From: Eucalyptus grandis
Lineage: Eukaryota; Streptophyta; Magnoliopsida; Myrtales; Myrtaceae
Assembly (NCBI RefSeq): GCF_016545825.1
Contig: NC_052613.1
Location: 9,176,001 to 9,240,000 of the forward strand
Reading direction: 5' to 3'
Length of the DNA: 64,000 nucleotides
Position numbers and translations under genes: made by a program. Position 1 is the first letter of the stretch. The number at the start of each line of letters is the position of its first letter. Of this stretch, positions 1 to 10,340 are shown piece by piece. The notes beneath the pieces were generated by a model. The model searched no databases, was not told where the DNA came from, and worked only from the letters and a program-made list of their open reading frames with translations.

Positions 1-817
1 TTTTGTCCGTTTCTCACCCCCGAGATAAGAGCTCTATGATTAAATTGTACCTTTTTAATCACCGATAAGAAGCAAATGCAAGATCAAGCAAAACGGCCCT
101 AATTGTTGACAGTTCGACCCTACAATAGTCTCATTTTGTAATTGAATCTTTATGTTTTTTTCACGCAATTATCATACCTTGCAACGGAAATGCCAAGCTA
201 AAGATGCGCCATTTTTTCAGTACGGGAAGACAATGGGCGATTCCTTTTATCAAATGTCCAATCCACTGTCACATAGCGTTTGCACCACCATTTCCCTTGT
301 CTTGGCTTCGTCAATATCCGCAATGCAGCTTGACTTCCCGCATCAAAAAAAGAAGGAATTAAGATTTTTCGAGCCATAGCAATCGATTTGTGCCTTGAAA
401 ATGAGACGCGTTCACGCAACAACCACTTCACACCAAGTCTTTGTTTAATGTTTTATTGCGCGCGGGCGTGTGTGGGCTGGGCTAAACCCCCATTAAGTTC
501 CGTGCGCTTCAAATAATCAAGACCGAAAAAGGGATGAAGTGTAATGTCTGTGCAGTTTTGTTGACTGATGCGGTCTGATATTGACATAATGTTAATTAAT
601 GTGCATGTTGAGAATTGTCCTATGACGCACTATAGAGTTCTGTCATGATTGCAAAAATGCGGGACCACGGGTCAAGCGATGGTCACGTGATAAAAAAACT
701 CGGGTTAAAAGATAATAATGAAACACGATTAGAGGGTCAAAAGCATAAATCAGGCAAACCCGGTGTAAAATGAAGGAATTTCTTCAATGTTAGAGGGCTC
801 TCCCGCAGTTACATTAC
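1..817. other. Upstream flank, no gene seen
   Basis: AT-rich sequence with only short open frames that overlap on both strands and resemble no family I know. It is probably the upstream region of the B3 gene. No repeat was recognised. Confidence 0.4.
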
Positions 818-825
818 TATAAATA
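818..825 (+). promoter_or_regulatory. Putative TATA box of the B3 gene
   Basis: TATAAATA lies about 950 bases before the chosen ATG of the B3 gene. A pyrimidine-rich leader follows (about 860-950), then a GTAAGC donor-like site at 1056 and a GTGCAG acceptor-like site ending at 1750. This fits a leader exon, a long 5'-UTR intron and a coding exon. The intron is inferred and not proven. Confidence 0.45.
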
Positions 826-1239
826 TATGAAGGCGGAGCAAAGCCAACTCCCAAGAATTCTCAGGCCCCTGTTCCGTTTAACATTGCGCTTCTTCCTCCT
901 TCCTCCTCTTTTTTTTTTTTTTTTTTTTTAATATTTTCCTTCCTCCTCCCTTGAAACAGCTAGAAACGTTTGGTGATCAGATTGGGGTTTTAGTGGCCAC
1001 GGCGGTGCTGCTCTGCACCACCTGCCAGTAGATTGTGCCTTCGTCGATGGTAAGCTTTCAAAACTTGGACATATTCAATTGAAGGGCACAAACTTGTGGA
1101 CGTTGATATCTGAATATCCTATTTACCCTTTCATTCTCTCTCTTAAGTTCATCACTCGTCAAGATCTGTTCATTTTAGTGTGGCTTGTTGTTGCTTTTTG
1201 GTTCAGGATTGTTTTTTGCTTAAGGGGAAAAGTTATCTA

Positions 1240-1602
1240 AAAAGAAAAGGGCTTTATTTAAACCACTCGATTTCAAATATCTGCTGAGTGTCCTTGATCA
1301 TCTTCTCTTTGGTTTATGGCGCCACTCGTCATAAATGTGAACTTGATCTTTTGCTAAGCAAATCCTCGCTTTGTGAAGTTGACAGAGATATGTAGGGTTC
1401 ATTTGTTTCACTTAAGGAAAAAACATGATCCGAAGGGAGAAAAAAAAACTGAAGGTTTCTTTAGCTCACTTGATTTCAAATATCTGCTAAGTGCCCTTTA
1501 CAAGGGTTCATCTTCTCTTTGGTTCATGGTGCAACTCGTCATGAACGTGAACTTGATCTTTTGCTAAGCAAATCCTCACTTTGTGAAGTTGACAAAGATT
1601 GT
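1240..1602. repeat. Tandem duplication of about 200 bp in the B3 leader
   Basis: Two diverged copies follow one another. Both carry GATTTCAAATATCTGCT (1269 and 1472) and ACTTGATCTTTTGCTAAGCA (1341 and 1551). The offset is 203-210 bp, so small indels have built up. The block falls inside the inferred 5'-UTR intron of the B3 gene. Confidence 0.75.
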
Positions 1603-1769
1603 ACCCTCCTAAGCAAATCCTCATACGGGTGTTTAACTCATTGTTTTAGCATCTCATTTAACAAATAATATCGTAGAAGCACTTCTATTTTGAGGCTTTT
1701 TATATGTCAGTATTATATTGTGAAATTGACAAATCCTCGTGCGAGTGCAGCCCAAGCCGTCACAGTCTC

Positions 1770-2336
1770 ATGGGGGGGAGAGAGATGGAAGTCGATTGGT
1801 CATCTTTCCATGTCTTGGCGAAAACTTCTCACTTAGTTCACGAGGGACTGCTAAGTCTTTATCCCACGGCTCAAACCCGACCGACCGAATTGCCGCAAAT
1901 CTTCTGGAACAAAATACTGGAGATGCATGGCCAGGGAGTGATGCTCGTGCTAGAGAAGAGATTGTGTGCCACCGACTTGAAGCGACGCAATGGTTGGCTT
2001 TCTATACCCAGGGGGCAGATACGAGCGAATTTCTTGACCAGTGGAGAGATCCAAGCCCTAGACAACAGGGAGGACATTACAATTTCCGTAATCGAGCCTT
2101 GTTTACAAGTACGCTATGGGTTGCAGCTCCAGAAATGGAATAACGTGAGGAATCATTTTTCTTATGTATTGACCAAGGAGTGGACCGCTGTCACACACCC
2201 GATTGCGCGGAACAGACTCAGAAAGGGTGGCCTCGTCCAGCTTTGGTCGTTTAGAGCGAATGGGGACCTTTGTTTCTGCCTCGTGAACGTTGAAGCACCC
2301 CCAGCTGCAGTGGAAAATATGGGTAATCAGGAGTGA
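1770..2336 (+). CDS. B3 domain-containing protein, DUF313 family
   Basis: The predicted product is 188 aa and likely nuclear. Most of it (about residues 41-176) matches the plant DUF313 branch of B3 DNA-binding proteins: an LPQIFWNKILEMHG opening, KRLCATDLKRRNGWLSIP, a central FLT.GE segment, then LQKWN and the closing VQLWSFRANGDLCFCLV. Arabidopsis has many such small B3 proteins of mostly unknown target. The coding part is one exon. Three in-frame Met codons are possible (1704, 1770, 1785). I chose 1770 because a good splice acceptor (GTGCAG) ends at 1750, which would place the 1704 Met inside an intron. A second frame open over 1739-2143 looks like a shadow, since the B3 motifs are only in this frame. 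The family call is firm and the start is uncertain. Confidence 0.8.
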   Translation: MGGREMEVDWSSFHVLAKTSHLVHEGLLSLYPTAQTRPTELPQIFWNKILEMHGQGVMLVLEKRLCATDLKRRNGWLSIPRGQIRANFLTSGEIQALDNREDITISVIEPCLQVRYGLQLQKWNNVRNHFSYVLTKEWTAVTHPIARNRLRKGGLVQLWSFRANGDLCFCLVNVEAPPAAVENMGNQE

Positions 2337-2447
2337 TAATTATTCTGTTTCATGAATTTCTGGATCAAGTTTGGAAGTAGATTATCCTCATTTAGTTTGT
2401 CATTTAGTTTGTGGATCAACTTGGATCGTCTGTGATGTTGTTGTCGG

Positions 2448-2510
2448 TGGTGGTGGTGGTGGTGGCGGTGTTGTTGTTGTTGTTGTTGTTTTTTTTTTTT
2501 TTTTTTTTTT
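2448..2510. repeat. GGT/GTT/poly-T microsatellite
   Basis: About seven GGT units, then about seven GTT units, then a run of about 20 T. The run makes artificial poly-Gly/Val/Phe frames on + and poly-Gln/His frames on -. It lies just 3' of the B3 stop codon. Confidence 0.9.
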
Positions 2511-2559
2511 GAGGATTTGCGGTTGTTTAGTTTGTGGATCAACATTGATGGTCTGTGAT

Positions 2560-3845
2560 GTTGTTGTTGTTGCTGTGTTTTTTATTTTTATTTTTAAATG
2601 GAGGATCCTGTTGTTTTTCTTTTTTAACCTGGAAATTGCATGGGCTGTTGTTTCTTGTTCTTTTTACTTTTTTGAAGTCATTGGAGATTAAAAGTAATTC
2701 ATCTTCTTTACCAAAAAAAAAAAAAGTAATTCATCTTTCTGTGCTAGAATCGCGGTCACTGATTTTTGCAGACTTTAATGGATTTGTTTGCAAAATACTT
2801 TCTAAGTATTTTAAAACATTTGTTTGGCCCACAAAAGGGCCTCCACATCTGTTTTTTCTCCTCTTTAAACTATCTCTAATTAGGGTAGTTTCGAATTCAT
2901 AGGGTCCTCTTCTTTGGCTAGGGCATAAAGATGGCCATCCTTTGCTCACATTTGCTGTTGAACAATGAATTCTGGGTTTTTTCCAGTTTGGCCAAGCTTT
3001 TGGGTCGTAGATGATGAACCAGCCCACCACGTCTACACCACTACCCCGATACTGAATCCTGTGATGAATAAAGTGATCGTATGAGGATAGGGTTTTTCCC
3101 ATTCAAGAGATCATAGCATCCAGTGATGAAATGAAATCAAGAAACGTATTAGGCTAGTTCCTCAGTCGACCTTGGAACCCTGTAATTGACTCCGATATGA
3201 TTTTTGCGTAGGGACCTTTTTCTGATTCAGAGATCAAGAAAAATGACTTTATGCGGTAAAGGGATGTGGACAGAGTGAGTTGAGCAATAAGGAGGAGGGA
3301 TTAGGGTTTCGGGGCGTGAAGTGTACGCGAGGGTCTGGGGAGGAAGAGGATCAGGGTCTCGGAGAGTCTCGAGGTGGCGGCGTGGCAGGCCTATTCCAAC
3401 TTCAGAGCTCCATTGAAGACGCAGTGCAGCGCGAAGTTGTTGCTCGATGACTTCAGAAAGTCTGATCCCGAAGCCCTGGACGCCAAGTCTCTTCAACCGA
3501 GCGACGGCCGCTTGCACGTGGAGCTGGGTGAGCGGCGCGAAGGCTGAACTCGGGCTTGGCATGGAAGGGCAGAATTGAAGGAGGATGAGTTGTCAGGGCC
3601 TTAGGACATTCTGGTTAGTAATCCGTGTTAGATTGCTCGGAGAAGCTGCGAGTTCATGATGAAGAGTAAAAGAAAGAGGAAATGAAATGAAAAAGAAAAA
3701 AGGAAAATACCGGGAAATTCAAACAATTAATTATAAGGGGAAATGATTAGCTTAACCGTACCATTAGCTTACGAAACACATTGCGAACCCTCCACCACAT
3801 CTGCTGGAGCAAGAAAACTTTGTGCTGGGTCCCTCCACCGTTAGC
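2560..3845. other. Intergenic, no gene recognised
   Basis: It probably starts with the 3' UTR of the B3 gene. A frame of 111 aa on - (3562-3227) and overlapping frames on + in a somewhat GC-richer stretch (3290-3560) have no motif I know. They may be a decayed exon, but nothing supports a product. Confidence 0.3.
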
Positions 3846-5240
3846 TAAGGTAGCGCATGAGAACGTTCCGTTTCTAATGATTTTATTCTTTTGTTCCTCG
3901 GAACAAAAAAAAACAGAAACCCATTTGATAACGCAGAGTTGTTTTTTTATTAGGAATAGAAAGTTGAAAGCTTGAGAATAGATTTGGAGCAGAAACGAGA
4001 AAAAAAAAGTTGCTTATTGTTCCGGGGAACAATTTCTAGAAATAAGCTAATTTTCTTTTCTTTTTTTTTTTTTTCTTGCCGCGGCCACCGTAAACAGCCT
4101 AGAGCCACCGCCCACCGCCGGCCACCACCACTGTCGCCGCCAGTCACGGTCGCCGGCCGACGCCGCCACCGCCATCACCGCAAGCTATCAGCCGCGCCAC
4201 GGTCGCCCGCCGCCACCGCTGCACGACCGCCAGCCACCGAACGTCACCGTCGACCTATGTAGCACCGACACGGACACGCAACACGCGATACGACACGACA
4301 CGACACGCCGACACGTCATTTCTTAAAAATAGAGAATTTCGACACGTTTCAACACGTTATATATTAAATATGTATTTATATATAAATACATAAATAAATA
4401 ATAATAAAATAGGCTAGAATTGATTTACACAAAAAATATTAAATAATATCATTCATTATTTTAATTTGTTATAATAATACATAAAACTTAGAGGAAAAAA
4501 ACATTGTTTAAAGAAAATGCTGAATTTAAATTTATTTATTTATCATATATAGCATTTTTTATTACCTCTTTCATAGTAAAAGACTTTTAAAAAAAAACTA
4601 AAACAATTCTAAAAAAAAAAAACTGAAAAAAAAAAATTTGACCCTGTGAGTGTATATTTATAGCAATTTTATTACTTCTTTTATTACTTATTTTGTGTAT
4701 ATTTATATTTTGACTCCTCAAGTATTAGAAATTTTTAAAATTGACCCCGTGCGTGTCGGAATCGCGTGTCGAAATTCTGGACTCGCGTGTCGGAGCGTGT
4801 CGGAGAGAGTTGACCACGTGTCGGATTTTTCGACACTCGTTGACCATGTGTCGGAACGTGTCAGGACGTGTTGGAGCGTGTCAGACACGTGTCGGAGTGT
4901 CGGACACGACACGAAGGCTTCTAGAAGTATTCGTGCTACATAGCCGTCGACCGCCGTTGGAAGCCCATCGGCCGCCGCCAGCCACTGGGCAACGGGCGGT
5001 CGGCGACGGCGACAATCCGTGAGCAAGAATAAAAATAAATAAATACAAAAAGAAATTATTGCGTTACCAAACGCATTTCTATTATTTTTCTATTCCAAGA
5101 GTAGAAATTTTGTGTAGTTACCAAATGGGTTCTTTTACTCATAAATTGTTCTCCGGAACAGAAATAGAAAATAACTATTTCTGAAAAAAAAAAAAAAAAA
5201 AACTCTTCCTCGGAACAAAAGCGTTGTCATGCGCAGCCTA
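3846..5240. mobile_element. hAT-like non-autonomous element, split by a nested insertion
   Basis: The ends form an imperfect inverted repeat: TAAGGTAGCGCATGAGAACG on the left, and TAGGCTGCGCATGACAACGC when the right end is read inverted. Both arms carry CTCGGAACA/TTGTTCC-type motifs and A/T-rich stretches, and the middle is a GC-rich run of GCCACC-like triplets (4080-4255, resuming at 4944). No transposase frame is present. No 8-bp target duplication could be matched, so the hAT assignment rests on the TAAGG-type ends only. It contains the element at 4256-4943. Confidence 0.5.
4256..4943. mobile_element. Mutator-like MITE with 9-bp target duplication
   Basis: The element is bounded by TATGTAGCAC and the inverse GTGCTACATA. 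The exact 9-mer CCGTCGACC flanks it on both sides (4247-4255 and 4944-4952), the length expected of Mutator-like elements. Both arms are dense in CGACACG/CGTGTCG words that can pair with each other. It sits inside the GC-rich core of the 3846-5240 element, so it is the younger insertion. Confidence 0.7.
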
Positions 5241-5384
5241 AACGTACCATCATGCTAGAGGGAACCAATTACAAGCGACTTCGTTTTCTCTAGAATTCTT
5301 ACACGATTATGTCTCCTTAATGGAAAATGATTAGCTATCAGTACCATCATTTTGCAAAATCAGCCACGCTTTTTCTACAGAGGT

Positions 5385-6450
5385 TGAGGAAACAGGGAGA
5401 CCGGTTGTACCACTTTCTTTTTACTTCCCATGACATCCTATTATCTTGGCTTAATTTAGAATTAGATTAGAGAATTTAAAAAGGAAAGGTAGCAGTACCC
5501 AAATCACAAATAGAAAAATCCCCGTAAGTGGATATTTTTCCAATCAAAGAAAAGTTTTAAGTAAACTCAAAATTTTAAATTGAAACTTTAAAGGAGTGAA
5601 TGTCATTCTCCACCAAAGAAAATTTTTAGGGACTACTGTCCCCAAATAAAATAAACTTAGTAACTTAAATAAAATAAATTGGAATGTGACCATCTGATAT
5701 ACTTTGAACTTCTGATTCTTTAGTATTTTGTAATCGATGAACACGTTACAATGGAGAAAAAATTCATTAGTATCTGCTTCATTGATCATAAGAAAGTAAA
5801 AGATATTTGTTGACTATTAAATTTTAATTGGTGTTTGTCATTATATATTTAGACAGATAATGGTTAATTTTTTTTCCTAATCTCATTCAGATGGATGGAG
5901 TTTGTATTGCATATCTTCATCTACTAGATTTGTAGTGATGAGATAATTTTTTCATCTACTAATTATTATTCTTAATCTAAACTTTTTTAAAATTCATTTA
6001 TTTATATGCATAATCGATATAAATGGTTCTTGATTATGAATGTTCGAAGAGTCATTTTTCTACAATTTGATTTGAGCGCAAGGAAGAGTCATTTCATTGC
6101 AGAGTGATTTCATTATTAGTTGTACAGCTAACATTTTAAATAATTTTTCATCTTTAAAATTTAATAAATGATACTAATGATTTCTTTTAAATTAGTGATA
6201 ATGTTTTTTTCTCCTATGATCATCTGTATTACGGTACTTAAATTGCTTTTCCATTCTTCACATTCAAAATGTTCCACTTACTAGAATTTTTCCACTTGTG
6301 ATTTGGTACTGTTAGCTTTTAGCTAATAATTTTCCTTTCCAATTACCCCAATCTAATCCTAAATAAAGCCAAGAAAATAGGAAGCCATGGGAAGTCAAAA
6401 AGGAAAAAGAAAAAATCACTGGAGCCAATCTCCCTATTTCCTCGATAAAA
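5385..6450. mobile_element. Long-TIR (fold-back) element, about 1.07 kb
   Basis: Bases 5385-5560 return inverted at about 6270-6450: GAGGAAACAGGGAGA against GAGGAAATAGGGAGA, then ACTTCCCATG, TCTTGGCTT and AATTAGATTAG-type words in the same order. The arms are at least 170 bp and roughly 75-80 percent alike by eye. The interior (5600-5830) matches 14150-14337 in the other orientation. No protein is encoded. Confidence 0.65.
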
Positions 6451-6451
6451 G

Positions 6452-6661
6452 ATGTGGTTGACGTTAGACGGTTCTTACCGTCACAAAAGCCCTAGCGGCG
6501 ACTGCTTTTGCTCTGAAGATCTGATCATAAAATTTCACGAACGACCGTCGTGGATGTTACGGCCGAATCAAACCGTGGGGCATTTTGACATGGTGACTGA
6601 TTATGGAGGCGATTCACACTTCCATATCACCTTCATGCATCAGTGCAAGCAGGACAAATGA
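6452..6661 (+). pseudogene. Short ORF, remnant of an unidentified gene (copy 1)
   Basis: This 69-aa frame shares GDCFCSEDLIIKFHERPSW with GDGFCSQYSIVKFYERPSK in the frame at 8766-8960, and the DNA is also similar there. Two copies of one old sequence are the simplest reading. I do not recognise the family. The first bases lie at the edge of the 5385-6450 inverted repeat. Confidence 0.3.
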
Positions 6662-6778
6662 AATCTCTAGCCTTGCTTGCAAAATTAGTTCCTCATTGTA
6701 CGCATCATCCTGATCATGCTCGTCTTCCTCTTCCGTCACCCTATTGATCTCAGCGGGGTAAACGGGTTGTCCGAAAAC

Positions 6779-7803
6779 GGGAAAAGTGCCAAAAAAGTCC
6801 TAAATATTTTGTATTTATGCTGATTTAGTCCTAAATCTTTTTTTGGTGCCGATTTAGTCATAAACATTTTTACGTTGTGCCAATTCAGTCTTTTCCGGCC
6901 AATTTTGGCCGGATTTTGTTGACCGGACGTCGGCCGGTGACATGACACGATTGGTGCCGCGTGAACAATTTTTAATAATATTTTAATATTTTTAAATTTT
7001 TTCTCGTTTTTTTTTTCTTTTTTTCTTCCCTCTTCTTCCTCCAGCCGATCGCCGAACCTCGACAACTGGCCAGAGGCAACGGTTGGTGAGTTCAAGGTTG
7101 ACCTTGTCGGCCACCTCGCTAGTGGCCACGATGGCAGCCTCGCGCTAGGCGGTGAGGGTCGAGCCTTGCCCATGGACGGCGAGGCTTGACCTTGCCGAGA
7201 TCCGGTGAGGGCGAGCCTCGCCCGCTCGGCGCAAGGCTGCCCTCAAGGCTTGGGCAACGAGGCTCGGCCTCGCCGAGACTGGGCGAGGGTAGAGCCTCGC
7301 CCGACGGATCGCCACCACGGGAGAAACCAAGCGAAAATCCGGGGCTGAAGCCGCGCGGCGAGGACACCTCGAGCTCCTATAAAATCCTAGAGACGATGAC
7401 GATGAGCGGAGGGAGGAAATTTCTAGGGCAAGATTGGGATCGGGGAACGAAGCGGGGAGAGCTGGCCTCGCGCCGAGTTAGCGGGGCTTGACCTCGCCGC
7501 TGCCGTCGCCTCGGCTGTCGCCGAGGTCCGGCGACCGACTAGAGGAAGAAGAGGGAAGAAAAAAAAAAAAAAAGAAATAAAAAAAATAAAAGGAGAAAAA
7601 AGAAAAAAAAAAAAACTCTAAAATATTAAAATATTATTAAAATTGTCCACGTCGACCGATCGGACCACGTCGGTCGGTCGGCGTCCAGTCAGCAAAATCC
7701 GGTTAAAATTAGCCGGAAATGACTGAATTGGCACAACGTAAAAAGGTTTAGGACTAAATTGACACAAAGACAAAAGGTTTAGAACTTTTTTGGCACTTTT
7801 CCC
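6779..7803. mobile_element. Mutator-like MITE, 1025 bp, with 9-bp target duplication
   Basis: TCCGAAAAC stands on both sides (6770-6778 and 7804-7812). The ends are GGGAAAAGTGCC and its inverse, followed by arms of about 170 bp (6783-6990 against 7610-7800) with AAAAAGTCCTAAA, TTGGCACAACGTA-type and AAAATCCGG-type words in inverted order. The core (7100-7540) is GC-rich and made of repeated GCGAGG/CCTCGC hairpin units. The ATG frames over that core are by-products of composition. Confidence 0.8.
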
Positions 7804-8589
7804 TCCGAAAACGGTTTTATGTCAACGGCTTGAAGTAATCCAAAACAGTATCGATCAAATTGTTTGTTCCTAATAGCAAGATAGATACGTGGCTTTTGAG
7901 ATTATAGTGGGTTCGTGTTTGATCCAAAAAATTTGTGCGAGTCGTGCGTCGTTGAATTGCTCGCAAGAAGTTATTAGAAAGTAAGGAAATAAAATAACCT
8001 GAACTTTTCTTGTTTGAAGGCTGAGGATCGAGCCTAAAAAGAATCCTTTCTCGTTCTTTTAAGCAGCGCTGAATCCGTTGCGTTATCGAAAGGAACTAGC
8101 TGGTGAACTTACGATGCTTCGTATGAATTCAGGAAATCATGCAAGTTCATCAGAAACCCTAGAAATGGTTGCTCTTGCTGGTGCACTGCACGTTAGACAA
8201 TTCAGCACCTTCTTCCCACTTCTTTACTGAAAAGAGAAGACAACGTATCAATGGACATTCCATCCGGCGCAAGATTAAAAAAAAGCGTCGATGCTTCATT
8301 AACACGTGCAATATTTGATCCACACCGCAAGGCCGCAGCGGTGTCGGAGAAGCGAAGAGGAGGTGAAGAGAGCTCTTGCCGGATGAGAAGGTGTGAGGGA
8401 GAGCATCTCACGGTGGCTATTTTCTCCCTGGGGTCGGAGCTTACTAGCGAAGCAAGGTGTCTGCCGGGGCGTCTCCCATGGTCCGAATATTTCAAAAACG
8501 AAAGGTTGAAGAAGATGACGACGACGAAGAAGATGTTTGATTCTTTGGGGATAGTTTTATTATTTTATTTTTATCTATTTTTCAGGTGT

Positions 8590-8680
8590 CGAGACGGATC
8601 GGGCCTGAGAAATGAAGTGGGCCGGGTTGGGCCATCGTACGTGTGGGCCTGAGTCATTGGGCCATTCGCATTGCCCAACC
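8590..8680. promoter_or_regulatory. Cluster of TGGGCC/GGGCC (site II-like) motifs
   Basis: Five GGGCC words, several as TGGGCC or GTGGGCC, lie within about 75 bp. An AAACCCTAG telo-box-like word is nearby at 8154. This pairing is typical of promoters of ribosomal-protein and other housekeeping genes, but no matching gene is recognisable on either side. It could be an orphan or decayed promoter. Confidence 0.35.
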
Positions 8681-8765
8681 ATCCAAAGGATTCTACAAAT
8701 GAGATGATTTTCACTAAATTTTTTTAAGTTATTTGAAGCAATTTTCGCAACCATAATTTTTTTCA

Positions 8766-8960
8766 TTGACCTTATGTCTACCCTCTCCTATGATAAACAA
8801 TGGCGACGGCTTTTGTTCTCAATATTCGATCGTCAAGTTTTATGAACGGCCATCCAAGAAATTACATACATTATGTCTCTTGCTCCGCCCACCTATTCGA
8901 CCTCTCTCTGCTATGGTCGTGCCCCTTTTCTCCTATGATATGAGAACAAGCATGCTCTAG
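8766..8960 (+). pseudogene. Short ORF, remnant of an unidentified gene (copy 2)
   Basis: A 64-aa frame whose FCSQYSIVKFYERPS segment resembles the frame at 6452-6661. No domain is recognised and no splice partners were found. It is called a remnant because the similarity covers only part of either frame. Confidence 0.3.
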
Positions 8961-9069
8961 TTCCTAAAAGAGTCCACCATCAAGTATATGCATTTTGAAA
9001 TTAACTAATTTGCCATTTTCCTTAATTTTCTATTATATAACATCACGTTCTCACATGTATGTTATTGTG

Positions 9070-9180
9070 AAGTGGGACCTCGGAAAAGGGGAATTGAAAT
9101 GCTCCAATCTAAAGGGTGATCCAGTATTTCATAAATTGTGCAAGTTATTTTGTTAATGAATTGTTTTAACACATGCACAA
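9070..9180 (+). repeat. Diverged fragment of the 11.5 kb block
   Basis: GGAAAAGGGGAATTGAAATG at 9081 and the following CTCCAATCTAAAGGGTGATC match GGAAAAAGGGAATCAAAAGG and what follows near 11500. CAAGTTATTTTGTTAATGAA matches CAAGTTATCTTGTCAACGAA near 11610. It is an older, shorter relative of the blocks upstream of the VQ gene. Confidence 0.5.
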
Positions 9181-9539
9181 TGCACTTTCTTTTTTTCAAA
9201 TTATATCGTCAGCAAAAGTATGGATAATAACTTGAAGTGAAATCATTTTTTTCAAAAGATTATTCGAACTAATTCTCGTTTTAAATAAGTGCTTGAGGTA
9301 ACAAAACAAAGCATGCACATTTCAGGAGTTGCATTGTAACAAAGTAAAGCATGTTCATCCATTTTATTGCCCTGAAGAAGAACAAAGTTCCCAACTTTAT
9401 TTCTCTTTTATAATGCGGTCGGACAACGAGTGAACTACAGATTGGACAAAACCACCATCATTTTAACCAATTCCAATCCTATGAATTGGCAATGAGGGAA
9501 AATACAAAAATAAATAAATAAATAAATAAAGAGAAGAAG

Positions 9540-9870
9540 TGAAGCCGGAACTGTACTTCAAGTCTGATAACTTGGCAATCATTAGTTTTCTTTCGGAAGC
9601 CGACCACATGCCGTGGCAGGTCGAAGCACTCATTTTGGAGGCCCAAGCCCAACTGATCCATTTCAAGAAAATATCCTTGGCCCATCGTGTAAGAACGGAG
9701 AATTAGATAGCAGATTGGTTAGCCGAAGCCAGAGATACTCTTCCATCAGCTTGGTTAACTCAAGCGCCCCAACTTTTATGGAATTTGCTTTAGTTTGATG
9801 TCCCATCTTTGAGCTTTTTGTCTAAGAACTCGTGATGACAAATAAAAGTAGTTTTTCAAACAAAAAAAAA
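9540..9870 (+). mobile_element. LINE 3' end with RNase H-like domain (dead)
   Basis: Reading + from about 9540 gives KSDNLAIISFL, then PWQVEALILEAQAQL, SLAHRVRTEN, one stop, IADWLAEA and WLTQAPQLLWNLL. This is the C-terminal RNase H-like domain (RVT_3 type) found at the end of plant non-LTR retrotransposon polyproteins. An A-rich tail follows near 9858. One in-frame stop and loss of everything upstream make it a 5'-truncated, inactive copy. Family knowledge supplies the domain name; the reading is direct. Confidence 0.75.
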
Positions 9871-9879
9871 TGGAGAAGA

Positions 9880-10340
9880 AAAATACCAAAAAAGTAAATT
9901 TATTATATTGAGAGCAATTCAATCATAAGTCTTTCAATAAAACTAATTTAGTTTTATACATTTTCACATTGGCACCAATTCAATTCACTCCACCAATTGG
10001 GGTAGAAATTGTTGACATGGACATTAGTTGACACTAATATAGATATTTTTAATAATATTTTTTTTATTTTTTTATTTTTTATTTTTTTATTTTTCTCTTT
10101 TCTTGCCCTTTTTTTTTGTTAGTGGCCAACCATCGGTCACAACCATGGCCAACGAGGGCTGGCCTCATTTGGGTGAGGTTGCCCTCACTAGGCTAAGGGG
10201 GAGTGTTGGCCGTCCAAGCACAATATGGACTAAATTGGTATCGACATAAAAAGGTTGAAAACTATATTAGTTCAACTGAAAAGTTTAGGATTGAATTGAC
10301 ACCAATACAATAGGTTTATTACTTTTTCAATACTTTTTTT
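9880..10340. mobile_element. Mutator-like MITE, degraded
   Basis: The inverted arms carry ATACCAAAAAAGTAAATTTA on the left and, inverted, GTATTGAAAAAGTAATAAAC on the right. Inside are TTGGCACCAATTCAATT and its inverse, and a short GC-rich core (10140-10210) of GAGGGC/GCCCTC words. The layout matches the 6779-7803 element. A clean target duplication is not visible. Confidence 0.5.

Noticed and set aside
2327..2691. Poly-Gln/His (-) and poly-Gly/Val/Phe (+) frames
   Set aside because: Translation of a GGT/GTT/T microsatellite.
7900..8095. tRNA- or SINE-like words (GATCGAGCC, CGCTGAATCCGTTGCG) near 8.05 kb
   Set aside because: The box order and spacing do not match a polymerase III promoter well, and no cloverleaf can be drawn.
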